Of a DNA stretch of 6,063 bases, positions 1 to 5,770 are shown one piece after another (the stretch's first letter is position 1; every line of letters begins with the position of its first letter). A program made the position numbers and the translations under genes. The stretch lies in contig JAJZHR010000163.1 of assembly GCA_021810815.1 (NCBI GenBank), forward strand, positions 1-6,063, read 5' to 3'. The stretch comes from Acidobacteriota bacterium (GTDB taxonomy: Bacteria; Acidobacteriota; Terriglobia; Terriglobales; Acidobacteriaceae). The notes under the pieces were generated by a model, which was given only the letters and a program-made list of their open reading frames with translations, made no database searches and was not told where the DNA came from.

Positions 1-518
1 ATGGTGGAGGCGTCGACGATGGGGCTGATGGAGTCGTAGAAGGCGAGGTGGTCCGCGCCAGTGAGCCGCTGGATCTCCGCCGAAAGAGCGGACGAAGTGA
101 GCGGGCCGCTGGCAAGGATGGTGATGGCGCCGCTGTTCTCGTCGAGGGCTGTGACCTCTTCGCGATGGATGGTGATGCGCGGCTCGCTGGCGATGGCCTC
201 CGCAACGCGGCGGGAGAATTCGACGCGGTCCACGGCGAGAGCGTGGCCAGCGGGGACGGCGCTGGCATCGGCGGCGGCCAGAAGCACGGAGCCGGCGCGG
301 CGCATCTCCTGCTTCAGCAGCCAGGGGGCGGTGTTCTCGCTTTCGGACTTCAGCGAATTCGAGCAGACCAGCTCCGCGAAGTCGGAGGTCTGGTGGGCTT
401 CTGTGGAGCGGTGCGGACGCATTTCGTAGAGGTCGACCTGGCAGCCGAACCGGGCCGCCTGCAATGCTGCTTCAGGCCCTGCGAGGCCGCCACCGATGAT
501 TTTGATGCTGCTGCTCAC
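1..518 (-). CDS. trmFO: TrmFO, folate/FAD-dependent tRNA (uracil-54-C5)-methyltransferase, N-terminal part
   Basis: TrmFO is a cytoplasmic flavoenzyme that forms 5-methyluridine at tRNA position 54, using methylenetetrahydrofolate as carbon donor and reduced FAD. The first 172 residues are visible; the family is roughly 430-470 residues, so the C-terminal part lies beyond the left edge. Seen here: the FAD-binding glycine motif GGGLAGPEAA (residues 9-18), EMRP after the second strand (32-35), the family signature LVCSNSLKSE (50-59), PAGHALAVDR (89-98) and YDSISPIVDA (161-170). Cys52 in LVCSNS probably matches the conserved N-terminal cysteine studied in the Bacillus enzyme; the main catalytic cysteine is outside the window. 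The start is GTG at 518: an in-frame TGA lies at 524-522, and AGGTGA sits 3 bases upstream. The start overlaps the stop of the upstream acetyltransferase gene as GTGA, implying translational coupling. Nothing looks broken. The assignment is very secure. Confidence 0.96.
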   Translation of the reverse strand, partial: MSSSIKIIGGGLAGPEAALQAARFGCQVDLYEMRPHRSTEAHQTSDFAELVCSNSLKSESENTAPWLLKQEMRRAGSVLLAAADASAVPAGHALAVDRVEFSRRVAEAIASEPRITIHREEVTALDENSGAITILASGPLTSSALSAEIQRLTGADHLAFYDSISPIVDAST

Positions 519-1039
519 TTTTCACCTGCCAACTGATTCAATTCCGGGCCGATCATGCGCATATTGAGCCATGCGCGCATTACTTTTGCGCCGAGGGCCT
601 GGTAGAAGTCGATGGCTGGCTGGTTCCAGTCCAGCACCTCCCATTGGAAGCGGGTGCATTGCTTCTCCAGAGCGATCTGCGCCAGGCGGGTGAAGAAGGC
701 GCGGCCAATTCCCTGCTTGCGGAACTGCGGGCGGACGAAGAGGTCTTCGAGATAGAGCGCTGGCTTGCCCTCCCAGGTGGAGAACTGGAAGAAGTAGAGG
801 GCGAATCCGGCGGGCTGGCCGTTCCACTCGGCGATGAGGCAGCGGAAGTACGGCTCCGGGCCGAAGCCGCAGCGCAGCAGGTCTTCTTCGGTGGCGATGG
901 CAGCGTCGGGCTCCTTCTCGTACTCGGCGAGTTCGCGGATGAGGGAGAGGATGAGGGGGACATCGTCCGGCTGTGCGGGACGGAGCTTCAAGGCTGGGTT
1001 CGCGGGAGGAGACGAAACTTCATTCACGGGTGGGTTCAC
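515..1039 (-). CDS. GNAT acetyltransferase, spermidine/spermine (diamine) N-acetyltransferase type
   Basis: A 174-residue protein with a single GNAT fold, expected to transfer acetyl from acetyl-CoA to an amine. Residues 17-151 follow the SSAT pattern: LRPAQPDD at the first strand, IRELAEYEKEPD (34-45), YLEDLFVRP (96-104), the acetyl-CoA pyrophosphate loop RKQGIG (107-112) and LDWNQPAIDFYQALGA (136-151). Tyr146 lies where animal SSAT has its general-acid tyrosine. Length matches the SSAT family (about 170 residues). The first 16 residues are Pro/Ser-rich and probably disordered. The start is GTG at 1039, overlapping the upstream gene's TGA as GTGA; the Shine-Dalgarno sequence is weak, so translation probably depends on coupling, and a second in-frame GTG at codon 5 is possible. 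Bacterial members act on varied amines, including thialysine-like amino acids and polyamines, so the substrate is not settled. The gene ends inside the trmFO start codon. Confidence 0.92.
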   Translation of the reverse strand: MNPPVNEVSSPPANPALKLRPAQPDDVPLILSLIRELAEYEKEPDAAIATEEDLLRCGFGPEPYFRCLIAEWNGQPAGFALYFFQFSTWEGKPALYLEDLFVRPQFRKQGIGRAFFTRLAQIALEKQCTRFQWEVLDWNQPAIDFYQALGAKVMRAWLNMRMIGPELNQLAGEK

Positions 1040-1728
1040 TGATGGGCCGGGGCGTTGAGGTATTTGTTGAAAGGGATGGTGAAGTCGAACAGCTCTTTGC
1101 CGCCTGCTCCGTGCAACTGCTTCACGTAGAGCTCGGCGTCCTTCAGCACGGGCTTGTCGAGGCCATTGACATCGTAGAAGAGGAAGCCGGCCTGGGTGGT
1201 ATGCGGCTCCACGGCCATGGCCTGAAAACCGAGCATGTTGAAGTCGTCCTCGATCTGCTTCTGCTTGTCGGTGGAACGGCCGTGGATGGTGGGGGAAGGA
1301 AAGGGCAGCTTGAGGCCCGGGGCGGCCGGATTGCTTGGCTTGTCGATGACGCGCTCCACCTCTTCCGGGAGGGCGGCGGGAATCCTGTCGCCGTCCGGGG
1401 TGAGGAACTGGATGCGGGCGTCGGTGAGGTTGATGGCCTGGTCGCCGTTGTTGGTGATGATGACGCGGATGGGGAGGAAGCCGTATTTGAGGTAGTCCAC
1501 ACGCAGGAACTTCGCCTTGTCGGGCGTGTCAAAGGGCTCGGCTGCGATGACGACGTTTTCTCCGGGATGGCTGTCGGTGGCGGCGTAATCGGTGGCGCTG
1601 CCTGCGGCGGGGGGCGTGTGGCTGGCGGCAAAGGACGTTGCGGCACAGGAGAACGCAATCGCGGCGCCGGCCAGAAGCAGCCAGCGGCGCGGAGTGAATT
1701 GGACAGGTTGCGAGTTTCTGGGTTGCAT
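1036..1728 (-). CDS. Secreted protein of unknown function
   Basis: A 230-residue protein I cannot assign to a named family. Seen in the sequence: an N-terminal export signal with a basic region (Arg4, Arg14, Arg15), a hydrophobic stretch at residues 16-31 and a likely signal peptidase I site around Ala34/Ala35 (SFA-AS). Cys28 lies in the hydrophobic stretch but lacks a proper lipobox, so a lipoprotein is unlikely. The mature part alternates polar and hydrophobic residues (for example LPIRVIITNNGDQAINL and ARIQFLTPDGDRI), which suggests a beta-sandwich of the kind used in protein-protein or carbohydrate contact; this is inference. No catalytic motif is apparent. The start is ATG at 1728, because the predicted -10 element covers the next ATG upstream (1761) and a TTG at 1782 lies in the -35 element. 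It is the first gene of the unit and ends by a GTGA overlap with the acetyltransferase gene. Partner and pathway are unknown; the operon link alone does not reveal them. Confidence 0.83.
   Translation of the reverse strand: MQPRNSQPVQFTPRRWLLLAGAAIAFSCAATSFAASHTPPAAGSATDYAATDSHPGENVVIAAEPFDTPDKAKFLRVDYLKYGFLPIRVIITNNGDQAINLTDARIQFLTPDGDRIPAALPEEVERVIDKPSNPAAPGLKLPFPSPTIHGRSTDKQKQIEDDFNMLGFQAMAVEPHTTQAGFLFYDVNGLDKPVLKDAELYVKQLHGAGGKELFDFTIPFNKYLNAPAHQ
1616..1633. repeat. 18-bp direct repeat, copy 1 (inside signal-peptide coding region)
   Basis: GTGTGGCTGGCGGCAAAG occurs here and again at 1767-1784, identical over 18 bp and in the same orientation. On the minus strand this copy encodes FAASH and flanking bases at the signal-peptide cleavage region of the secreted protein. 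The two copies are 151 bp apart, so they fall in different reading phases relative to the gene, and the similarity is at DNA rather than protein level. Confidence 0.85.
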
Positions 1729-1753
1729 GGGAGGTTCCGGGGGTCCTGAGACG

Positions 1754-1782
1754 ATTATCATCTTGTGTGTGGCTGGCGGCAA
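1754..1782 (-). promoter_or_regulatory. Predicted sigma-70-type promoter for the secreted protein/acetyltransferase/trmFO unit
   Basis: Read on the minus strand, the -35 element is TTGCCG (1782-1777; 4 of 6 matches to TTGACA). The spacer is 17 bp and the -10 element is GATAAT (1759-1754; 5 of 6 matches to TATAAT). Initiation would fall near 1747, giving a leader of about 20 bases before ATG 1728. The leader holds only a weak GGAA-type ribosome binding site. The position supports the 1728 start and rules against the longer reading frame. This is a prediction by eye from consensus matching. Confidence 0.6.
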
Positions 1783-1784
1783 AG
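1767..1784. repeat. 18-bp direct repeat, copy 2 (inside promoter)
   Basis: Perfect second copy of the sequence at 1616-1633. On the minus strand it contains the whole -35 hexamer and the first part of the spacer of the predicted promoter. It could be a duplicated protein-binding site, or a trace of a local duplication that helped form the promoter; the sequence alone does not decide. Confidence 0.85.
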
Positions 1785-1840
1785 ATGTGCTGATTAAGCT
1801 GACGTTGCAGGCTTTGGAAAGAGAGCGTTGAATCCCCCGG

Positions 1841-3352
1841 ATGATGGCCCTCTACAGCGCCGCTCTCTCGCTCCTTCTGGTGCTTGGCCTTCCCTACTGG
1901 CTGGTGCGGATGGCCACCACGCGCAAATATCGCGCAGGGCTGGGAGAACGCCTTGGCCAGGTTCCGCAGCGTTTGACGAATGCGGCCGCAGGCAAGCAGG
2001 TGGTGTGGCTGCACGCGGTTTCTGTCGGCGAAGTGCTGGCGGCGTCGCGGCTTGTGAGCGAGCTGGATGCCGCTCTGCCGGGTTGGGTGGTCGTGGTCTC
2101 CACCACAACCCTGACCGGACAGCGGCTGGCGCGGGAGCGTTTCGGAGCGGAGCGCGTCTTCTACTTCCCGCTGGATTTGCGCTTCATCGTTCGCAAATAC
2201 CTGAGCGCTCTGAAGCCGCAAATGCTGGTGCTGGCGGAGACGGAGTTCTGGCCGAATATGCTGGTGGCGTGCCGCGAGCGGGGAGTTCCCGTGGCGGTGG
2301 TGAATGCGCGCATCTCCGACCGTTCCCTGCCGCGCTACCGGCGCCTGCGGTCGCTGTGGCGCAGGCTGCTGGAGGACGTTGAGATTTTTCTGGCGCAGAC
2401 GGACGAGGATGCGCGGCGGCTGGTGGAGATCGGGGTCGCTCCGGAGCGCGTGGCGGTGGCCGGGAATCTGAAGTTCGATGTGCGGTCGGCGCAGGACACG
2501 CCGCTGACCGCTGCTGTGCGCCAGCAGCTTCCGGCGGGGGCGAAGGTGCTGGTGTGCGGAAGCACGCTGGAGGGCGAGGAGAACGCGATCCTGGACTGCT
2601 GGCCAAAGTTGCAGGCCGCCTGCCCACAGGTGGTGCTGGTGCTTGCTCCGCGCCATCCGGAGAGGTTCGAGGCCGTCGCGCGGCTGCTGGATGCGAGCGG
2701 AGCGCGCTGGATTCGGCGCTCGGACTGGCTGCCTCCTGCTGGCGCAGGGCCAGCCAGTGCGGGATCAGCTCGTGCGGGATTGACCAGCGCGGGACCGGCC
2801 AGTCTGTCATCAGGCGGCGAAGCCTCTGGCGCTTCGCCACAGCCGCTGGCGGCGGGGACGGTGCTGCTGCTGGACTCCATCGGCGAACTCTCCTCGGTGT
2901 ATGCGCTTGCGACGGTCGCCTTCGTCGGAGGCAGCCTGTTCGGAGCGGGCGGACACAACCCTCTGGAGCCTGCTCAATTCGGCGTTCCAGTGGTGATGGG
3001 GGAGTCGCACGAAAACTTTCGCGGCATCGTCGTCCCCATGCTCGAAGCGAAGGCCATCTGCATCGTGCTTCCATCGCAGCTTTGCCTGGTTCTGGAGGGA
3101 ATGCTGTTGAGCGACGCGGAGGCACACGCAATGGGCGAACGCGGCCGCGTCGTCTTCGCATCGCAGGCAGGAGCGACGGCACGCACCGTGGAGGCATTGC
3201 TTGGCATTCTGGATCGGGGCCAAAGCGACAACGGGCAGAGCGACGGCAGACAAACCGACTCAGGCCAGGGCGACTCGGGACAGGGCGGAAGAGGACAGAG
3301 CGACAGGGAGCAAAACAACAGCGGACGGGGCGACAGGAGGCAGAACCTGTGA
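1841..3352 (+). CDS. waaA: WaaA (KdtA), 3-deoxy-D-manno-octulosonic acid (Kdo) transferase
   Basis: An inner-membrane-associated GT30 glycosyltransferase that transfers Kdo from CMP-Kdo onto lipid IVA, the first inner-core step of LPS. Seen: an N-terminal hydrophobic anchor (residues 4-22), WLHAVSVGE (56-64) with Glu64 at the position of the catalytic base, STTTLTG, FYFPLDL, LAETEFWPN, NARISDRS and GNLKFD in the first domain. PRHPERF (270-276), LLDSIGELSS and FVGGSLFGAGGHNPLEP (361-377) follow in the CMP-Kdo-binding domain. At 503 residues it is about 75-80 longer than the E. coli enzyme. The excess is a Gly/Ala/Ser-rich loop at about 298-338 and a polar Gln/Asp/Gly tail from about 460, both built from 15-bp tandem repeats. 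The catalytic core is intact. The start is ATG 1841, with a second ATG at 1844 equally possible; an in-frame TGA at 1829 limits extension, and the Shine-Dalgarno sequence is poor. It is first in the plus-strand cluster, and its stop overlaps lpxK as GTGA. One or more Kdo residues may be added; this cannot be read from sequence. Confidence 0.95.
   Translation: MMALYSAALSLLLVLGLPYWLVRMATTRKYRAGLGERLGQVPQRLTNAAAGKQVVWLHAVSVGEVLAASRLVSELDAALPGWVVVVSTTTLTGQRLARERFGAERVFYFPLDLRFIVRKYLSALKPQMLVLAETEFWPNMLVACRERGVPVAVVNARISDRSLPRYRRLRSLWRRLLEDVEIFLAQTDEDARRLVEIGVAPERVAVAGNLKFDVRSAQDTPLTAAVRQQLPAGAKVLVCGSTLEGEENAILDCWPKLQAACPQVVLVLAPRHPERFEAVARLLDASGARWIRRSDWLPPAGAGPASAGSARAGLTSAGPASLSSGGEASGASPQPLAAGTVLLLDSIGELSSVYALATVAFVGGSLFGAGGHNPLEPAQFGVPVVMGESHENFRGIVVPMLEAKAICIVLPSQLCLVLEGMLLSDAEAHAMGERGRVVFASQAGATARTVEALLGILDRGQSDNGQSDGRQTDSGQGDSGQGGRGQSDREQNNSGRGDRRQNL
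2744..2803 (+). repeat. 15-bp tandem repeat, 4 units, within waaA
   Basis: Four adjoining 15-bp units begin at 2744, 2759, 2774 and 2789. All start GCGGGA or GCAGGG, and most end in a form of CCAGT or CCAGC. They encode AGPAS, AGSAR, AGLTS and AGPAS (WaaA residues 302-321). The first and last units encode identical peptides with different codons. The array sits in the loop between PRHPERF and LLDSIGEL, where E. coli WaaA has only a short linker. Confidence 0.88.
3218..3337 (+). repeat. 15-bp tandem repeat, 8 degenerate units, encoding the C-terminal tail of WaaA
   Basis: Eight contiguous 15-bp units fit the loose consensus GGRCARRGCGACRRS, with a partial ninth unit (3338-3349) ending at the stop. 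They encode pentapeptides GQSDN, GQSDG, RQTDS, GQGDS, GQGGR, GQSDR, EQNNS and GRGDR (residues 460-499). The array is purine-rich on the plus strand and never leaves the reading frame. The end of unit 8 and the start of the partial unit together create the AGGAGG ribosome binding site of lpxK. Confidence 0.9.
3335..3340 (+). promoter_or_regulatory. Ribosome binding site of lpxK
   Basis: A full AGGAGG lies 8 bases before the GTG at 3349. It fixes the lpxK start even though that reading frame stays open about 800 bases further upstream within waaA. The site is made from repeat units of the waaA 3' array. Confidence 0.85.
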
Positions 3353-4398
3353 GCGCGTGGCGCAAATGCCTTCTTCCCCTGGTGCCTGTGTATGCCGCTG
3401 GCCTGGCCCGCAAGAACGCGCGCTTTGACAGCGGGCGGGCCCGTCCGCGCAAGCTCGCGTGGCCGGTCATCAGCGTTGGCGGCCTCTCGGCTGGGGGCGC
3501 TGGCAAGACGCCGTTCGTGATCCTGCTGGCGCAGTTGCTCGCGGAGCATGGATGCGCCGTGGATGTGCTCTCGCGGGGCTATGGACGCAAGGGCAGTCGC
3601 GCTGAAAGAGTGGAAGCCACGGGCGATGCGGCTGCGGATGCTGAGCGGTTTGGAGACGAGCCTCTACTGATCGCGCGGCGGGCCGGCGTCCCCGTCTACG
3701 TGGGAGCGGAGCGGTACGAGGCTGGCCTGCTGGCGGAGCAGGCGCCGCAAAAGGAGGCGGACAGCTCACGGCGGGAGGCAGAAGGCTCCAGGCAGCGCCT
3801 GCATCTGCTCGACGACGGATTCCAGCACCGCCGCCTCGCGCGCAGTGTGGACATAGTGCTGGTCACGCGGCGCGATCTCCAGGACCGGCTTCTGCCCGCA
3901 GGCGATTTGCGGGAGCCACTCCTGTCCTTGCGGCGTGCGGACATTCTTGTTGCTCGCGAGGAGGAAGGGGCTGAAGTGGAGCAGGCAGCGCGGCGCGTTC
4001 TGGGAGACGCAATGCCCCTGCTCTGGAGGGTGAAGCGAAGCGTTCGCATTCCCGGACAGTGCAATGCGCAGCCTTCCCGGCCGCTCGCATTCAGCGGTCT
4101 GGCGCGTCCCGCAGACTTTGCGGAATCCCTGCGCGCGGCGGGTCTTCAGCCAGCGGAGACGGTCGAGTTCCGCGACCACCATCGGTACACCGCCGAGGAT
4201 ATGCGCAGCCTGGTTGCGCGGGCCAAAGCGGCCGGGGCGGACAGCTTCGTGACCACGGAAAAGGACGCCGTGAAATTGAACGCCCCCATGAGCGCAGTGC
4301 TCGAAGCCGTTGGCCCGCTCGCCATCGCGACCCTGAGCCTTGAGCTGATCGACGCGGAGGCTGCGATGCTCGCTCTGCTGCAGCGCGTGCTGCGCTAA
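3349..4398 (+). CDS. lpxK: LpxK, tetraacyldisaccharide 4'-kinase (lipid A kinase)
   Basis: A membrane-associated P-loop kinase that phosphorylates the 4' position of the tetraacyldisaccharide 1-phosphate to give lipid IVA, the acceptor of WaaA encoded just upstream. At 349 residues it is slightly longer than the E. coli enzyme (328). Seen: an N-terminal hydrophobic/basic segment that probably anchors it to the membrane (residues 1-25), Walker A GGLSAGGAGKT (44-54; Lys53, Thr54), LSRGYGRK (74-81), FGDEP (101-105) with Asp103 likely matching the catalytic aspartate, LLDDGFQHRRL (153-163, Walker B-like), LLPAGDLREP (181-190), DHHRY (276-280) and TTEKDAVKL (302-310). A charged stretch at 134-150, rich in Gln, Glu, Ser and Arg, is extra compared with the E. 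coli protein and lies just before the DDGFQH motif. The start is GTG 3349, with AGGAGG 8 bases upstream, overlapping the waaA stop as GTGA. All key motifs are intact. Confidence 0.95.
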   Translation: MSAWRKCLLPLVPVYAAGLARKNARFDSGRARPRKLAWPVISVGGLSAGGAGKTPFVILLAQLLAEHGCAVDVLSRGYGRKGSRAERVEATGDAAADAERFGDEPLLIARRAGVPVYVGAERYEAGLLAEQAPQKEADSSRREAEGSRQRLHLLDDGFQHRRLARSVDIVLVTRRDLQDRLLPAGDLREPLLSLRRADILVAREEEGAEVEQAARRVLGDAMPLLWRVKRSVRIPGQCNAQPSRPLAFSGLARPADFAESLRAAGLQPAETVEFRDHHRYTAEDMRSLVARAKAAGADSFVTTEKDAVKLNAPMSAVLEAVGPLAIATLSLELIDAEAAMLALLQRVLR

Positions 4399-4453
4399 GC
4401 GCCGCATTCACGGGACGGGAGCCGGCGGGCCTGCCCCATGCGAGAATGAACGA

Positions 4454-5770
4454 TTGGCCAACCTCTTCAAGTCGAGCCGGAAAACGATTGTCCGGCGCAA
4501 GCCAAGTGCCGCCGCAGGGTCATCGGCTGCTCGCGGCAGGGGCTTGCGCTTCCTGATTGTGCGGGTCGGCGCGATGGGGGACGTGCTGCACGCCCTTCCT
4601 GCAATCACGGCGCTGCGCGCGGCGCATCCCGACTGCGAGATCGGGTGGGTGGTCGATCCCCGGTGGAGGCCGCTCTTGCGCGCCGCATCGCAGCCCGACG
4701 CGCAGCCCCTCTCGGCAGCGATGCCGCTGGTCAATCGCATCCACCGGGCGGAGACCAGGCTTTGGAGTTCGGCGCCGCTTTCCATGCGCACGGCGCGGAG
4801 CATCGCTTCCCTGCGCCGCGAGTTGCGCTCCCAGAGCTACGACCTTTGCATCGACCTCCAGGGATCCATCCGGTCGGCCATCATCGGACGCATGAGCGGG
4901 GCGGCGAACCTGGCTGGCCCGATGCATCCCAGGGAGTGGCCGGCGCAGTGGCTCTATCAGCAGCGCATTCCCACCCATCTGGCGCACGTTGTGGAGCAAG
5001 TATGCGAAATCGTGTCTGAAGCCATTGGAGAAGCGACTGCGCCCGCGGTTCCCCTGCTGCCGGTTGACCCGGAGGCAGAGGCGTGGAGCGAGGCACTGCT
5101 CGACCAGGCAAGGCAAAAGTCGGGTGCGACTGACTTTGTGGTGCTCACGCCGGGAGCAGGCTGGGGAGCGAAGCGCTGGCCGACAGAGAGATACCGCGAA
5201 GTGGCGTCTGGCCTGGCCGCCAAAGGCTACGCGGTGCTCATCAACGCAGGGCCCGGCGAGACCAAGCTTGCCAGAAGCGTGCAGTGCGATCCGCGAATCC
5301 CGGCGCGGCGCGCTTCCGCAGCGGCAGAAGCCAACCCGCTCATCCAGGTGGTGGCGTGCAGCATTGGGCAACTCACCTCTCTGCTGCGAAGGGCCAGCTT
5401 GTTTGTCGGCGGCGACACAGGACCGCTGCATCTGGCTGCGGCGTTGCAGTGCCCCATCGTGGGGATCTATGGCCCCACTGATCCCGCGCGCAATGGGCCC
5501 TATGAGCTGCGATCCTCCGGCACCGATCCCGGCCCCGGAAGCTCGCGCTGCATCGTTCTGCGCGGTCCGGGCGGCATCACCGACCATAGCCGCCGCTCCG
5601 CAGCCGATGCTGCGCTGCTCTCCATCCGTCCGCAGCACGTGCTGGACGCGTGCCTGACTCTGCTGAAAGAATCGCAACGGAACCCAGCTCAGACGGAGCG
5701 AGTGGAAGAGAGCGCCCGCAATGCCAGCCCAGGCGGGGATGGCAGCGGCGAAGGGAAGGAAGCGCAATGA
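4454..5770 (+). CDS. waaC: Glycosyltransferase family 9, ADP-heptose:LPS heptosyltransferase resembling WaaC
   Basis: Predicted to transfer heptose from ADP-heptose onto the Kdo-lipid A made by the two preceding gene products, at the cytoplasmic face of the inner membrane. GT9 motifs seen: LRFLIVRVGAMGDVLHALP (31-49), with Asp43 matching the catalytic Asp13 of E. coli WaaC; YDLCIDLQGSIRSA ending at residue 142; LTPGAGWGAKRWP near the start of the second domain; and FVGGDTGPLHLAAAL around Asp321 for ADP-heptose binding, followed by GIYGPTDP. The segments around DLQG and the later HVVEQ resemble WaaC more than WaaF, so heptosyltransferase I is the better reading, though the exact acceptor is inferred. 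The start is uncertain: TTG 4454 gives a basic 30-residue leader not expected in GT9 proteins and has a weak ribosome binding site, while TTG 4544 would begin directly at the first strand. No ATG or GTG fits. Residues 405-438 form a polar, probably disordered tail. There are 55 bp between this gene and lpxK and no terminator that I can see. Confidence 0.9.
   Translation: MANLFKSSRKTIVRRKPSAAAGSSAARGRGLRFLIVRVGAMGDVLHALPAITALRAAHPDCEIGWVVDPRWRPLLRAASQPDAQPLSAAMPLVNRIHRAETRLWSSAPLSMRTARSIASLRRELRSQSYDLCIDLQGSIRSAIIGRMSGAANLAGPMHPREWPAQWLYQQRIPTHLAHVVEQVCEIVSEAIGEATAPAVPLLPVDPEAEAWSEALLDQARQKSGATDFVVLTPGAGWGAKRWPTERYREVASGLAAKGYAVLINAGPGETKLARSVQCDPRIPARRASAAAEANPLIQVVACSIGQLTSLLRRASLFVGGDTGPLHLAAALQCPIVGIYGPTDPARNGPYELRSSGTDPGPGSSRCIVLRGPGGITDHSRRSAADAALLSIRPQHVLDACLTLLKESQRNPAQTERVEESARNASPGGDGSGEGKEAQ
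5756..5760 (+). promoter_or_regulatory. Ribosome binding site of the membrane methyltransferase gene
   Basis: AAGGA lies 6 bases before ATG 5767, inside the last codons of the heptosyltransferase gene, and supports that start over later in-frame codons. Confidence 0.7.

Noticed and set aside
1636..1650. Lipoprotein signal at Cys28 of the secreted protein
   Set aside because: The residues before the cysteine (AFS) do not fit a lipobox, which needs Leu or a similar residue at -3, and a better signal peptidase I site follows at Ala34/Ala35.
1729..1782. N-terminal extension of the secreted protein to ATG 1761 or TTG 1782
   Set aside because: It would put a Pro-rich segment before the signal peptide, and its start codons lie within the predicted -10 and -35 elements.
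1805..1833. Possible plus-strand promoter for waaA (TTGCAG, 17 bp, TTGAAT)
   Set aside because: Only 3 and 4 of 6 consensus matches, and transcription would begin almost at the waaA start codon. Too weak to annotate, though some promoter must exist in this region.
1529..2656. 375-codon minus-strand open frame spanning the intergenic region and the start of waaA
   Set aside because: It crosses the divergent promoter region, overlaps two supported genes in other frames and has biased His/Gln/Arg composition with no recognisable domain.
2554..3348. Long open frame on the plus strand running through waaA into lpxK in the lpxK frame
   Set aside because: The encoded sequence before 3349 is Arg/Gly-rich and shows no domain, it overlaps well-conserved waaA, and AGGAGG before GTG 3349 marks the real lpxK start. 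It is an open frame typical of GC-rich DNA.
2184..3506. 440-codon open frame on the minus strand opposite waaA
   Set aside because: The translation is Pro/Arg/Ser-rich without motifs, lies antisense to conserved WaaA and LpxK coding sequence, and looks like a GC-rich shadow frame.
4399..4453. Possible terminator between lpxK and the heptosyltransferase gene
   Set aside because: The GC-rich GCCGGCGGGCCTGCC segment forms only a weak imperfect stem and no T-run follows.
4446..4556. 36-codon ATG open frame overlapping the heptosyltransferase start
   Set aside because: No clear ribosome binding site and no recognisable sequence; it is out of frame with the GT9 protein and probably chance.
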